In this document: in pieces, positions 8,567 through 17,343 of the stretch
How the letters are laid out: each line of letters starts with the position of its first letter
How positions within the stretch are numbered: the first letter of the stretch is position 1
NCBI GenBank assembly: GCA_015064805.1
Contig: SVRN01000008.1
Coordinates: 1-64,000 of the forward strand
From: Oscillospiraceae bacterium
Lineage (GTDB): Bacteria > Bacillota > Clostridia > Oscillospirales > CAG-272
Length of the DNA stretch: 64,000 bases
Direction: 5' to 3'
Notes under the pieces: model-generated
The model's database searches: none
Told to the model about the DNA's origin: nothing
Seen by the model: the letters and a program-made list of their open reading frames with translations, nothing else
Program-made: the position numbers and the translations under genes

Positions 8567-11566
8567 ATGAAAAAAAGAGTGTTCTTGCTCATGTTGGCAA
8601 TGCTGTTGTGCGCTGGTGTTCTTTGCGCCTGCCGTCCCGACACGCCAACACCCCCTGACGACACGCAAAATCCCCCTTCTGACACCCCCGGCCCGGGTCC
8701 GAGCGATCCCGGCACCGACCCTGATCCCGGCCCCGACGATCCCCCTGTCGATCCTCCTGTCGATCCTCCCAGCGACAAATACGTCTATCCCGACGAAGAA
8801 TACGAGCAGCGTATGGATCTGTTCGGCAAGTGGGAAGACTTCTTTGCGCCCGGCGGACGCAGCGATACCTTTGATCTGACGGTAGAACAGGACGCCGGCG
8901 GCCTTTACGAGCAATTCCGCGACGCGGTCAAGATCGAGGGCGTTCGCACCTACGCATCGGTCGACCACGGCTACTCCCGTGCCATGCACCTCAACGTGGA
9001 CGCATATATCGTAAGCCCCAAGTATCAAAAGGAATTTACCAAAGCCGGCTACGATATCATCGGTAGTAGCGGCTCCTTTAATAAATCCAACTATAGCCTC
9101 GCGCATCCCGAGGTACTGCAAGTTAACGCCGACGGCAGCAGCGGTGCCTTCTGGGGCTCATCCGTTCTGACCTACGACGTTGTCAAATACAATATGTCCG
9201 ATAAGCTGCGCGACATGGTCAACCGTTCCAACTGGTCGGTCGGCTTCGTGGAGCCCGAGATGTTCCGCTACGGCGGCTACGGCGAGGCTTACAAGGAGCT
9301 CTGGGAGCTCAAGTACGGCGAGGAGTGGAGTGACCCCAACGGCGACGTCCGTTCCATCTTCCTGTCCCAACGTCTGAACGTCTGGACGCACTCCAACGCC
9401 ATCAAGATGTACGCGTCCTACGTCAACGAAAGAGAAAAGGACGTCGAGCATCTGTACTCCGTAGCTCCTCACAGCACCCTTGCCTATGCGACCTATCCCG
9501 GCGGCGTTACCGACGGCTTCGTCCACATGATGGGCACGGGCCAGGTTGAAACGGTCACGGGTCAGACCTGGAGTAATACCATCATCAACCCCGTCCGTTA
9601 CGAGGGCGAGAGCGCTCGCCGCACCTTCATCAACGCTTACGTAGAATACGGCACTTATCTTGACGCCGTCAACTACTACGGCACCAATTTCTACGCGCTG
9701 TGCGACCCCATGTCCGATACTCACACGCAGGAAGAAGAGTCCTATTGGCGTCAGCTTTGCCACGAGCAGCTGGTCGCCTCCATGATGTATTCCGACATCA
9801 ACCGCTGGGAGCTGATCTGGACCAACCGTTCCTTCATGAACGTATCTCCCGAGTACCGCAGCGAGCAGCTGAATATCCACAACGCGCTTCTCGAGATCTC
9901 GGGTGCGCCCTACCGTTCTCTCGGCGGTACCCCCGGCATTACCTATCTGCTGGGTGACACCCTGACCTGGCAGTCGCCCGACAAGCCCGAATACGGCGAG
10001 AACGCCTACGACGGCTTCTGGGGCGTTGCCGCGCCGCTGGTGTACGACGGTATTCCGCTGCGTACCATGGCGATGGAGCTGATCACCAAGCCCGAAGATC
10101 TCAAAAACGTTTCCGTTCTGATCGTTTCCTATGACAACCAAAAGCCTCTATACGAAGAGCTCAACGCGGCCATCGCGGCATGGGTCAAGGAAGGCGGCAC
10201 GCTTCTCTATCTGGGCGGTCCCGACGAATACCTGACCATCCCCGACGCTTGGTGGAATCAGGAGGGCAAAGGCGGCTCGCCCACAGCCAACCTGCTTCAG
10301 CATCTGGGCGTAGCCGACAGCATCTCGGCCGCAACGCTCACCGGCGGTGACAAGACACTGAGATGGCTGGGCGGCAAGACCGCGGCCGACGCCGCCGATT
10401 ATACCGACGGCGCACTCAAGGCAGGCGGCGACAACTTCACCTATTACTACGAGGGCAGCGGCTTTGAGACATTGCTCGAGACGGAGGACGGCAAGGCCGT
10501 CGGCATCACCTTCGACGTAGGAGACGGCACCGTATTGATGGTTGGCCTTTCCACCACCGATTACAGCGACAGCGCGGCAGGCGCGGATCTGATGCGCATG
10601 CTGACCGCCAAGGCAACCGAATCGACCGAATACGATTACGTTACCTCGAATGCATTCGTCGTTGAGCGCGGCGACTACGTGGCCGTATATCCTCTCAAGG
10701 GCGATTACAATCTCACGGGTGCTTACGTCAACATTTTCTCTTCCAACCTTGAAATGATCCTTGACCCCGTGGTCAAGGAGGGTACGGCTTCCCTGTTCCT
10801 GCGCGTGCAGGATACCGAGGAGCTGACCAAGCCCGTCGTATCTTACGCAGGCGGCTTCGTCCAGTCCGTTCAGGAAATGGATGATCTGACCATCATCGAG
10901 CTGTACGCCGCTGAAAACGCGGCGACGCCCATCCGCATCGCCGCTCCCGAGGGCATGGTTCCCCTCAGCGTCGTTGCAACCTACGAAAACGGTCTCTCCG
11001 GCGCGTCTCAGGTTTGGGACCCCGACACCAACTCGCTTTGCGTACAGGTATTCAGCTCGCCTACGATGCCCGTAACGGTCTCCGTTTACTGGGGCAGCGG
11101 CGAAGCCCCCATTGAAAATCTGACCTACGAGAGCTTCAAGCTGACCGTCAACAACGCAGGCACCGACGCTCCCTTCCTCCACTTCAATTCGGGTGGAGCA
11201 GACGGCTCCAAGCGCTACACCGACAACGACGCTGAGGTCATCTGGAAATTCAACGTCTCGGCATTCCGCGGTCTGGTCGTGGCAGCCCAGCTCTCGCAGA
11301 ACTACGTTCTGGAGGTCTCGGGTGACGGTGTCAACTTCACCGAGGTCATCAACTACAGCAAGATCTCGTCCTACTCCGCCAACGCGGGTACCAACGACGG
11401 CGTCGCTTGTGTCGTCGTCGGCGCATACGAGGACGTAGAGGAGATCCTCTATATCCGCTTGCGCAACACCACCACGCGCGGTGCGTGGGGCGGCGCCGTG
11501 AAATCGCTGACCTTCCAGTATCTGGTACAGGAAGGCGAAACGCTCGGCCCCGATTTCCTTAAATAA
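8567..11566 (+). CDS. Large secreted lipoprotein, possible glycoside-hydrolase-like protein
   Basis: 999 residues from the ATG at 8567 (AAAGGAA upstream). The N-terminal signal peptide ends in the lipobox LCAC at about residue 24, so the mature protein should be lipid-anchored outside the cell. A ~55-residue linker rich in Pro, Asp, Gly and Thr follows. The next ~400 residues are rich in Trp and Tyr and have the look of a TIM-barrel carbohydrate enzyme (WSVGFVEPEMFRYGG, YYGTNFYALCD). A segment at ~520-570 (VLIVSYDNQKPLYEELNAAI, then WVKEGGTLLYLGG) resembles the glutamine-amidotransferase-like domain found in beta-galactosidases. The C-terminal third looks like beta-sandwich binding domains. 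I cannot assign a family or a substrate; only the surface location is secure. Confidence 0.75.
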   Translation: MKKRVFLLMLAMLLCAGVLCACRPDTPTPPDDTQNPPSDTPGPGPSDPGTDPDPGPDDPPVDPPVDPPSDKYVYPDEEYEQRMDLFGKWEDFFAPGGRSDTFDLTVEQDAGGLYEQFRDAVKIEGVRTYASVDHGYSRAMHLNVDAYIVSPKYQKEFTKAGYDIIGSSGSFNKSNYSLAHPEVLQVNADGSSGAFWGSSVLTYDVVKYNMSDKLRDMVNRSNWSVGFVEPEMFRYGGYGEAYKELWELKYGEEWSDPNGDVRSIFLSQRLNVWTHSNAIKMYASYVNEREKDVEHLYSVAPHSTLAYATYPGGVTDGFVHMMGTGQVETVTGQTWSNTIINPVRYEGESARRTFINAYVEYGTYLDAVNYYGTNFYALCDPMSDTHTQEEESYWRQLCHEQLVASMMYSDINRWELIWTNRSFMNVSPEYRSEQLNIHNALLEISGAPYRSLGGTPGITYLLGDTLTWQSPDKPEYGENAYDGFWGVAAPLVYDGIPLRTMAMELITKPEDLKNVSVLIVSYDNQKPLYEELNAAIAAWVKEGGTLLYLGGPDEYLTIPDAWWNQEGKGGSPTANLLQHLGVADSISAATLTGGDKTLRWLGGKTAADAADYTDGALKAGGDNFTYYYEGSGFETLLETEDGKAVGITFDVGDGTVLMVGLSTTDYSDSAAGADLMRMLTAKATESTEYDYVTSNAFVVERGDYVAVYPLKGDYNLTGAYVNIFSSNLEMILDPVVKEGTASLFLRVQDTEELTKPVVSYAGGFVQSVQEMDDLTIIELYAAENAATPIRIAAPEGMVPLSVVATYENGLSGASQVWDPDTNSLCVQVFSSPTMPVTVSVYWGSGEAPIENLTYESFKLTVNNAGTDAPFLHFNSGGADGSKRYTDNDAEVIWKFNVSAFRGLVVAAQLSQNYVLEVSGDGVNFTEVINYSKISSYSANAGTNDGVACVVVGAYEDVEEILYIRLRNTTTRGAWGGAVKSLTFQYLVQEGETLGPDFLK

Positions 11567-11576
11567 TCGACAAAAG

Positions 11577-11612
11577 AACGTCCCGAGGAAGCTTCCTCGG
11601 GACGTTTGCTTT
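11577..11612 (+). terminator. Terminator of the large lipoprotein gene
   Basis: Stem ACGTCCCGAGGAAG / CTTCCTCGGGACGT followed by TTGCTTT. It faces the converging YwaF-like gene and may serve both. Confidence 0.8.
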
Positions 11613-11620
11613 ATCAAAGA

Positions 11621-12367
11621 TTACGCTTTCGCCGCCTTTGCCTTGCGCTTGCGGGTAACGAAATGGTGCGTCAGATAGATCGCGCCCAGATAGACCACGA
11701 CAACGGGAATGACCAGATACATATACCAATACTCGTGCGGAATAAGCCTATAGAACAGCTGCAAGAGCGGATTGGCGGGAGTAATGGAAAACATATAATT
11801 GACCTGAATGATCTCGCCCGACGGATTCGTCACGCCGTTGGTCAGGCAATAGTTGTTGATCCATACGTTGATGAAATGAATGAGCGTGTAGCTGGCCATG
11901 GTGATGATGATAGTCGAAATCACGCATTTGGCCTTGAGCTTGACCAGCCCCAGCTTCATCATCAGAATCGGGATACCCAGCTCGAGCACGTGGGGGAAAT
12001 AGTAGAACACGAACGTCCAGCTCAGCAGCTTGAAATCAGCCGAGGCATCGTTGACGATGATGGCGAACAGCGCACCGAGCGACCAGAGCAGCAACAGATT
12101 ACCCAGCTTTTCGCTCTTGAACCACACCGCGAAGGGCAAAACTATGGCGTTGAGCGAGCACAGGTGCAAGGGCAGATATTCCAGCGGCGAGCCCCAAGTG
12201 ACCAGATTGAAGATGATGGCCGCAACGCCCGCGAAGGACAGCACGCCCAGCACGATCCATTGGGTGCGCGGCGAGCGATATTTAAGAATGAAATACAATG
12301 CAACGTTCAGTACCACCGTCAGGATGATGGTGATAATATGGACAACGCCAAAGGTGCCCCAAGTCAT
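11621..12367 (-). CDS. Second YwaF/TMEM164-like integral membrane protein
   Basis: 248 residues with seven or so membrane helices. The motif LPLHLCSLNAIVLPFAVWF and FHx-type polar residues within helices match the layout of the YwaF-like protein at 1153-1929. Function unknown. The start was moved to the ATG at 12367 (MTWGTFG), where AAAGGAGA precedes it by 7 bases. The longer frame upstream has no ribosome site and a non-hydrophobic head. It has a basic C-terminal tail (TRKRKAKAAKA). Confidence 0.7.
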   Translation of the reverse strand: MTWGTFGVVHIITIILTVVLNVALYFILKYRSPRTQWIVLGVLSFAGVAAIIFNLVTWGSPLEYLPLHLCSLNAIVLPFAVWFKSEKLGNLLLLWSLGALFAIIVNDASADFKLLSWTFVFYYFPHVLELGIPILMMKLGLVKLKAKCVISTIIITMASYTLIHFINVWINNYCLTNGVTNPSGEIIQVNYMFSITPANPLLQLFYRLIPHEYWYMYLVIPVVVVYLGAIYLTHHFVTRKRKAKAAKA

Positions 12368-12578
12368 AAGAAATCTCCTTTGCTGGTGGTGATGGCAAAC
12401 AAAAATCGTCCGAAATACAGCTTTTTCATCTCGGGCGATCCATCTTGCCATCATTCTACCATATATTTCGGCAAAAGTAAACAATCTTTATCATTTATTA
12501 AGAATTAATTATTTTCCCATCAAAAAAGGGAATTCGCCAAGGGCGTGCAAAATTAGCGGAGAAATTATCTAACACACG

Positions 12579-12626
12579 GTAGGGGCGAACTGTGTTCGCC
12601 CGCAGGTGTTCAAAGAACGCCCCTAC
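12579..12626. repeat. Palindromic intergenic repeat (GTAGGGGCG ... CGCCCCTAC)
   Basis: Outer arms GTAGGGGCG (12579-12587) and CGCCCCTAC (12618-12626) enclose a second hairpin GGCGAAC-TGT-GTTCGCC (12584-12600). It resembles short palindromic repeats scattered in Clostridia genomes; no second copy is in this window. Otherwise 12368-12736 holds only the stem-loop listed next. Confidence 0.6.
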
Positions 12627-12665
12627 GGATAAGCAGTATTTGATACGCAGAAAACAAAGAGATAA

Positions 12666-12697
12666 CCCCGACAGATTTTTTAAAACGTCTGTCGGGG
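12666..12697 (-). terminator. Likely terminator of the AT-rich unknown gene
   Basis: A 10-bp stem CCCCGACAGA / TCTGTCGGGG lies downstream of the gene at 12737-13414. The T-tract on the minus strand is weak (TTATCTCTTTG). Confidence 0.5.
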
Positions 12698-12736
12698 CTG
12701 TTTGTTCTCTAATATAATTTGGAACATATCTTGTTT

Positions 12737-13414
12737 TTATACTTTCAGATGCGTTTCGTCGTAAGTGACAAGCCAATAATCGCTCATTTTTCCGTCTTCA
12801 AAGGAATTTCGTTTCTTGCCCGTACCGCCCTGTTCGGGGAATTGATCCGAGCATTTATAGGACTTTATGTAATGAAATTTGTCATAGCTGTCAACAAGCA
12901 TAATTTCGATGCTTTCTTGTGATAATGCCACCTCTTTGATTGTCATATCGGACAGCAATTCTTTAAACTTTGAAAGGCTGTTTGCGTAATCGTCAAATAC
13001 GATTAACGGAGCATATTTTTCTGCATGATCCGGATGGCATTCCAAAACATGATCGTCAAACAAAATATGCTCGCCTGCTGACCATATACAATAAGTCAAC
13101 CACCTTGTGCCATATTCTCCCTGCAATTTCAGCCCGAAAAAGCCGGGACCGCCCATTCCATAAGTACCGCAGTAAGTACATACATCAACAATGTGGCTAT
13201 TTTTCAGCACTTCATTTCCAAATGCTTCAATACTCAACGGAACGCCCAACATAATAATTTCAGAAGAATTAGGCTTGTATCTGAATATGGGATATTTACG
13301 AATTTTCTTGAAACCTCTTGCTTCCCAAAAATTTTTGTCATCTTTTTTAGCAATCACAAAATTCTCTTTAACAAGGCCCATATTAAGATTCAAAAATGGA
13401 TGTTTGAAAAGCAT
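12737..13414 (-). CDS. Hypothetical protein, AT-rich, possibly horizontally acquired
   Basis: 225 residues from the ATG at 13414, preceded by GGAGGTG 5 bases away. I do not recognise the family. The protein is soluble and rich in aromatic residues (FWEARGF, GMGGPGFFGL, WLTYCIWSAGEHILF). It has a CTYC pair near residue 80 and a C-terminal DYWLVTYDETHL. No signal peptide or membrane helix. The codons are clearly more A/T-ending than in neighbouring genes, and the gene lies next to a MITE-like element; both suggest recent transfer. It could be a small immunity-type protein, but nothing in the sequence proves this. Confidence 0.6.
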   Translation of the reverse strand: MLFKHPFLNLNMGLVKENFVIAKKDDKNFWEARGFKKIRKYPIFRYKPNSSEIIMLGVPLSIEAFGNEVLKNSHIVDVCTYCGTYGMGGPGFFGLKLQGEYGTRWLTYCIWSAGEHILFDDHVLECHPDHAEKYAPLIVFDDYANSLSKFKELLSDMTIKEVALSQESIEIMLVDSYDKFHYIKSYKCSDQFPEQGGTGKKRNSFEDGKMSDYWLVTYDETHLKV

Positions 13415-13530
13415 ACTAGACACCTCCATCAAATTCTTTTTATTCGTTCCGTTGTATCGCCAGTTTCGCCTTTGTCTTACAGAGGCTTCGGGCAAGCCCA
13501 TACCCCTAAGGAAGCGCTGTGGCGTATATA

Positions 13531-13680
13531 GGCTCCCTCCGGGAGGGAGCTGTCACCGAAGGCGACTGAGGGAGAGTGCGTTACAATGAGGTTAACACAA
13601 ACCTAAAGTCACGCGGGCTCCTTCCACCGCTAACGCGGTCCCCCGCATCCGCTTGCGGATGGCATCTCGGAGGGAGGCTT
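13531..13680. repeat. MITE-like palindromic element with terminal inverted repeats
   Basis: The left end GGCTCCCTCC (13531-13540) matches the complement of the right end GGAGGGAGGC (13669-13678) at 9 of 10 positions. Internal hairpins include GCTCCCTCC/GGGAGGGAGC, CACCGAAGG, ACCGC-TAAC-GCGGT and CATCCGC-TT-GCGGATG. It contains no gene. The ends and internal palindromes fit a non-autonomous element or structural repeat; similar GGGAGGGAGCTGTCACCGAA sequences are familiar from gut Clostridia. Confidence 0.6.
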
Positions 13681-13700
13681 TTCGTTAGCTCCATTATATC

Positions 13701-13732
13701 AAAAATCGGCAGAGAAAACAAGTTCTCTGCCG
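13701..13732 (-). terminator. Terminator of the acyltransferase-GltS-fruK operon
   Basis: Minus strand stem CGGCAGAGAA / TTCTCTGCCG followed by ATTTTT. Confidence 0.8.
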
Positions 13733-13795
13733 AAAATTTATGTGCCTGCCATTTCTCCGCTAAGAATGCAGAGAGAAAGCCAATTCCCTTTTTTC

Positions 13796-14686
13796 TTATT
13801 TCATTAACTGCTCGATTTCCTCTCTCGTCGCAAGGTACGGTGAGCAGGCCGTCGCGCCGCCTGCGGCAAGTCCCAGACGCAGCGCATAGTCATAGCCCCG
13901 TCCGAGCCCCGACAAAAAGCCCGCGACCATCGAGTCGCCCGCGCCGACCGTGTTGATCGGCTTGCCGCCGACCGCACATGCGCGGTGAACGCTTCCCTGC
14001 TCATCCAAAAGAAGAGCACCGTCGCCCCCCAGCGACACGAGCACGTTACGCGCGCCAAGGACTTGCAGCTCGCGCGCCGCGCTTTCCACGTCAACGTCGC
14101 TTGTCAGCTCCCTGCCCGCAAGACCGCACAGCTCGGCGCGGTTGGGCTTGATGAGCAAGGGACGGTACTTGAGCACGTTCAAGAGCAGCTGTCCCTCGGC
14201 ATCGATCGCGAAATGGATGCCGCGCCCCTGCAGACGCGAAAGGATGGTTTCGTAAATATTTCTCGGCAACGACGAGGGCACGCTTCCTGACAGCAGCAGT
14301 ACATCTCCCTCGCTGATGCGATCCAGCTTGGCGTAGAGTTCTTCCAGCGCGTCCGCGGAGATCTCGGGCCCTGCGGCGTTGATTTCGGTCTCATCGTCGC
14401 ACTTGATCTTGACGTTGATACGGGTCAGACCGCTTTTCAGCTTGACAAAGTCACAGCTTACGCCCGTGCGCTCCAGCATCTCGCACAGCGCCTGCCCCGT
14501 AAAGCCTGCGACAAAGCCAAGCGCCACCGTCGGCTCGCCCAGCTGATGCAGAACGTAGGACACGTTGATGCCCTTGCCGCCAAAATCCAGCTGCTCGCGC
14601 GAGGAACGGTTGGTCTTGCCCGTCGTGTAGTCGGGCACGTAGACCGCGTAATCCAAGGCAGGATTGAAGGTCAGCGTATAGATCAT
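13796..14686 (-). CDS. fruK: 1-phosphofructokinase family hexose kinase (PfkB superfamily)
   Basis: 296 residues, typical length. Converts fructose 1-phosphate to fructose 1,6-bisphosphate with ATP, although tagatose 6-phosphate kinase (LacC) is a close alternative. The N-terminal MIYTLTFNPALDY, the substrate loop DFGGKGINVSYVL, GSVPSSLP, KPNRAEL and the C-terminal catalytic signature NTVGAGDSMVAGF (base Asp near residue 250) are all present. The ATG lies one base after the stop of the GltS-like gene, with AGGAGAAGTGAT inside that gene's end, so the two are coupled. No fructose PTS gene is adjacent, so the source of its substrate is unclear. Confidence 0.88.
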   Translation of the reverse strand: MIYTLTFNPALDYAVYVPDYTTGKTNRSSREQLDFGGKGINVSYVLHQLGEPTVALGFVAGFTGQALCEMLERTGVSCDFVKLKSGLTRINVKIKCDDETEINAAGPEISADALEELYAKLDRISEGDVLLLSGSVPSSLPRNIYETILSRLQGRGIHFAIDAEGQLLLNVLKYRPLLIKPNRAELCGLAGRELTSDVDVESAARELQVLGARNVLVSLGGDGALLLDEQGSVHRACAVGGKPINTVGAGDSMVAGFLSGLGRGYDYALRLGLAAGGATACSPYLATREEIEQLMK

Positions 14687-14687
14687 A

Positions 14688-16103
14688 TCACTTCTCCTTG
14701 TTCGTCGTGCGGCGTCTTCTGCGGCGACGGAAGATCTTGCTACGGAACAAGATCACGTTCATCACGATAAAGAACGCGATCAGAATAATAAACGTTAAAA
14801 TTGGCTGTTTGGGCGCCAGCGTTGCCAGGAGCATCATGGGGAAGCCAAACACGATAGCAGGCAGGTTCTGGTAGACCAGATTGTCCGCAACGGGCGTTTT
14901 ATATTCGCTGTCGACCTCGCGGAGCAGGATCATGCCCGTGCTGGCCGTACCCGTCAGCATACCGTACATGGCCATAAACTGCTGCTCTGCATAGCGCGCG
15001 AACAGCTTTTTGGCCACGAAGTGATTATACAGGTAAGTCGCAACCGCGCCAACGACACCGAGGATGAGCAGCACGTGCCAGTACTGCTTGATGTAGTCCA
15101 AACGGATAGCCGCAATACCCGCAACGATCATCAGATCGAAGAAGAAGCCGCCCATACGATTCATCAAAAAGGGATTGACGTACTCTTTTTTGACGATATT
15201 GGCGCGGCGGAGCATATCCAACACCCATTTAAGCACGGTGGCCATCAATACGCCGAACAGGAAGTTGAAGCCGTACAGCACCGACTTAAAGCCGGGCAGC
15301 AGCAGGCTCAAAAGGCTGATCACACCGAAGGCCATCATATAGACCGCCAGAATGATGGCGATCTGAATGGTCATTTTATCGATACTGCCGTTCATGGGGA
15401 TCTCGTCGGGGCTCTGGATCTGCTCGGCGCTCATGGATTCGGCGCCCTCCTCCTCGGCGACGGTGATCTTACCCTTCTTCTTGAGAATGTTCAGATGGAT
15501 GACACCGCCGATCGCTGCGCTCATAAAGCCCAGCGCCGCTACGGTCAGACCAAAGCTGCGACCGCCGACGAAGCCGTGCTCCGTCTCGTAGATGTTACCG
15601 TAGTTAAGTGCCTGCCCCGTGCCCTGGCCGTAGCCGAAGGGCAAAAGAATACCCGCGGCAGAAAAGAAGTCCTTGATGATCAGGGCGGCGATCATGGTAA
15701 TACCCATACCAAGAATGCCCTGCAACAGATACGTAGAAACCGTCGTCACGCCCGTGTTGAACACCTCGACCGTGCGGCGCATGCCCTTTTGGCGGCGCTT
15801 GGAGCGGAAGGTCGTGGCGATAAAGCCGAGTGCCAGGCAATGGAAGGTGATGACCTCCATCGTGCCCATGCCGTTGCCACCGAAAAACGCGGTGTCAAAC
15901 AGCAGCTCGCCCGTGGCGGTCTGGTAAATGACCGAAGCCACAAGCAAAATGATACCACCCAGAACCGAGGTGGGAATGAGCGACATACGCAACGGCTTGA
16001 TCGATTTTTTGAGCAGATTGGCCACCAGCAAGCTGAACAGCAAGACCGCGATCAGGTTGATAAAGCCCCAGACCTCAGAGTCCCAAAAATTGAAGTTCTC
16101 CAT
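14688..16103 (-). CDS. GltS-like sodium/glutamate symporter family protein
   Basis: 471 residues with about 10-12 membrane helices in two repeats. The LPFGYGQGTGQALNYG segment (about residue 165) and the TGTASTGMILLREVD segment (about 375) match the paired pore motifs of the GltS family, which imports glutamate with sodium. The tail is strongly basic (IFRRRRRRRTTNKEK). Start ATG at 16103 has GGAGTAGC upstream. It overlaps the 3' end of the acyltransferase gene by 29 bases. Its operon partners, a lipid acyltransferase and a sugar-phosphate kinase, do not explain its substrate. Confidence 0.8.
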   Translation of the reverse strand: MENFNFWDSEVWGFINLIAVLLFSLLVANLLKKSIKPLRMSLIPTSVLGGIILLVASVIYQTATGELLFDTAFFGGNGMGTMEVITFHCLALGFIATTFRSKRRQKGMRRTVEVFNTGVTTVSTYLLQGILGMGITMIAALIIKDFFSAAGILLPFGYGQGTGQALNYGNIYETEHGFVGGRSFGLTVAALGFMSAAIGGVIHLNILKKKGKITVAEEEGAESMSAEQIQSPDEIPMNGSIDKMTIQIAIILAVYMMAFGVISLLSLLLPGFKSVLYGFNFLFGVLMATVLKWVLDMLRRANIVKKEYVNPFLMNRMGGFFFDLMIVAGIAAIRLDYIKQYWHVLLILGVVGAVATYLYNHFVAKKLFARYAEQQFMAMYGMLTGTASTGMILLREVDSEYKTPVADNLVYQNLPAIVFGFPMMLLATLAPKQPILTFIILIAFFIVMNVILFRSKIFRRRRRRRTTNKEK

Positions 16104-17304
16104 ATGCTACTCCTTTTTTCACGTTATCGTAATGGTAATAGAAATTCACGTATTTGACCGCATTGAAGCGCTTGTCGCCCTTGAGCTGATACAAGTCGTC
16201 GCCAATATAGATATTGAGCTTGTTTCTGCCAAGCACCGACATGACGCTCACCTCGTCAAAGGGCAGCGCGATATCCACGCCCTCGCCGATCAGCTGCATA
16301 CGGTCGCCCCACAAGCGTACCGTCACCTCGTCGGCGATCTTTTCTTTGTGCTTGTAGAGGATGACGCGCGCAAGCGCCGCCTTGTCCTCGTAGACGGGGG
16401 CATCGATATACGACTGCGGATCAAGATCGCAAATAAACTTTTCCTGATAGCGGTACCAATCCTTGACGTAGGTAAAGGGGAACGGCTTATCCAGCCCCTC
16501 AAGCGTCAGATCAGGCAAATATCTTACTCGCTGGCCGCATTTCTTGCAATGGATCACGTCGCCGTGGCTCTCCCACTCGGAAAGTCCGCAATCGGGGCAA
16601 ACGTACATGGCGCGCTCCAGATACTCGGCGCACTTTTTGTGGTGATACTCACCCTCCATGGCCGTATCGTCCCAGTACAGCTCGCGGCTGATCACCTCGA
16701 ACAGCTCGTCGTCCGTCATGGTTGCGTATTCGGCAGGCTCGATCACGCGAGTCACGTGCGCCTGCATCTTGCCCTTGCGAATCACGTCACTCCAACGAGG
16801 ATGCACGCCGTAGCCGCCCTCAATGCGGAAGATGGCCACGGGAATGCGGAGCAGACGAACCAGCCCCGTGATGGAAGGCTTGATGCTCTCGTTCACACCG
16901 CTGTAGGTGCGGTTGCCCTCGGGGGCAATGGCGATCGTGCCGCCTTCTTTGGCCACTCGTACGCAGGTCTTGACCGCTTTCATGTCCGTCACCGACTTTT
17001 TGATCGGGATGGGAGCAACCACGTGCTCGATGATACGGGACAGCCAGCCCTTGGAAAACAGATCCTCGGACGCGACGTAGTATACGGGTGAGCGGAAGGC
17101 CATTTCAACGAAGAACTGGTCAAAGGCGGTCTGATGGTTCATCAGAATAAAGAACTGTTCCTTTTTGGCCCGCTTGAATTTTTCCACGCGGATGTGGTAT
17201 GCCAGTCTTGTATATATAAATACCGCCCATTCAAATATGACGCGGTAAACGCGGTGACGCGGGCGGCGCCACGGCTTCTTTTGCTTCTTTTTTGCTTGTT
17301 CCAT
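16075..17304 (-). CDS. PlsC-type acyltransferase with zinc ribbon and beta-rich C-terminal domain
   Basis: 409 residues. Residues ~25-210 are a 1-acylglycerol-3-phosphate acyltransferase domain with NHQTAFD (catalytic Hx4D) and APEGNRT. A zinc ribbon (CPDC ... CKKC) lies at ~235-260 and a beta-rich domain follows to the end, with VTVRLWGDRM, LPFDEVSVMSVLGRN and NIYIGDDLYQLKG. The same zinc ribbon plus beta domain ends the DedA-PlsC fusion at 2049-4004. Start ATG 17304 has AAGGAGGATAT upstream. First gene of an operon with the GltS-like and fruK genes. The basic N-terminus (AKKKQKKPWRRPRHR) may hold it at the membrane surface. Confidence 0.85.
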   Translation of the reverse strand: MEQAKKKQKKPWRRPRHRVYRVIFEWAVFIYTRLAYHIRVEKFKRAKKEQFFILMNHQTAFDQFFVEMAFRSPVYYVASEDLFSKGWLSRIIEHVVAPIPIKKSVTDMKAVKTCVRVAKEGGTIAIAPEGNRTYSGVNESIKPSITGLVRLLRIPVAIFRIEGGYGVHPRWSDVIRKGKMQAHVTRVIEPAEYATMTDDELFEVISRELYWDDTAMEGEYHHKKCAEYLERAMYVCPDCGLSEWESHGDVIHCKKCGQRVRYLPDLTLEGLDKPFPFTYVKDWYRYQEKFICDLDPQSYIDAPVYEDKAALARVILYKHKEKIADEVTVRLWGDRMQLIGEGVDIALPFDEVSVMSVLGRNKLNIYIGDDLYQLKGDKRFNAVKYVNFYYHYDNVKKGVAYGELQFLGL

Positions 17305-17343
17305 ATGATATCCTCCTTATGTCCGAGGGTCAAAAGGGTTTGG

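Noticed and set aside
12498..12776. 92-codon minus-strand frame
   Set aside because: It runs across a palindromic repeat and a stem-loop with no ribosome site.
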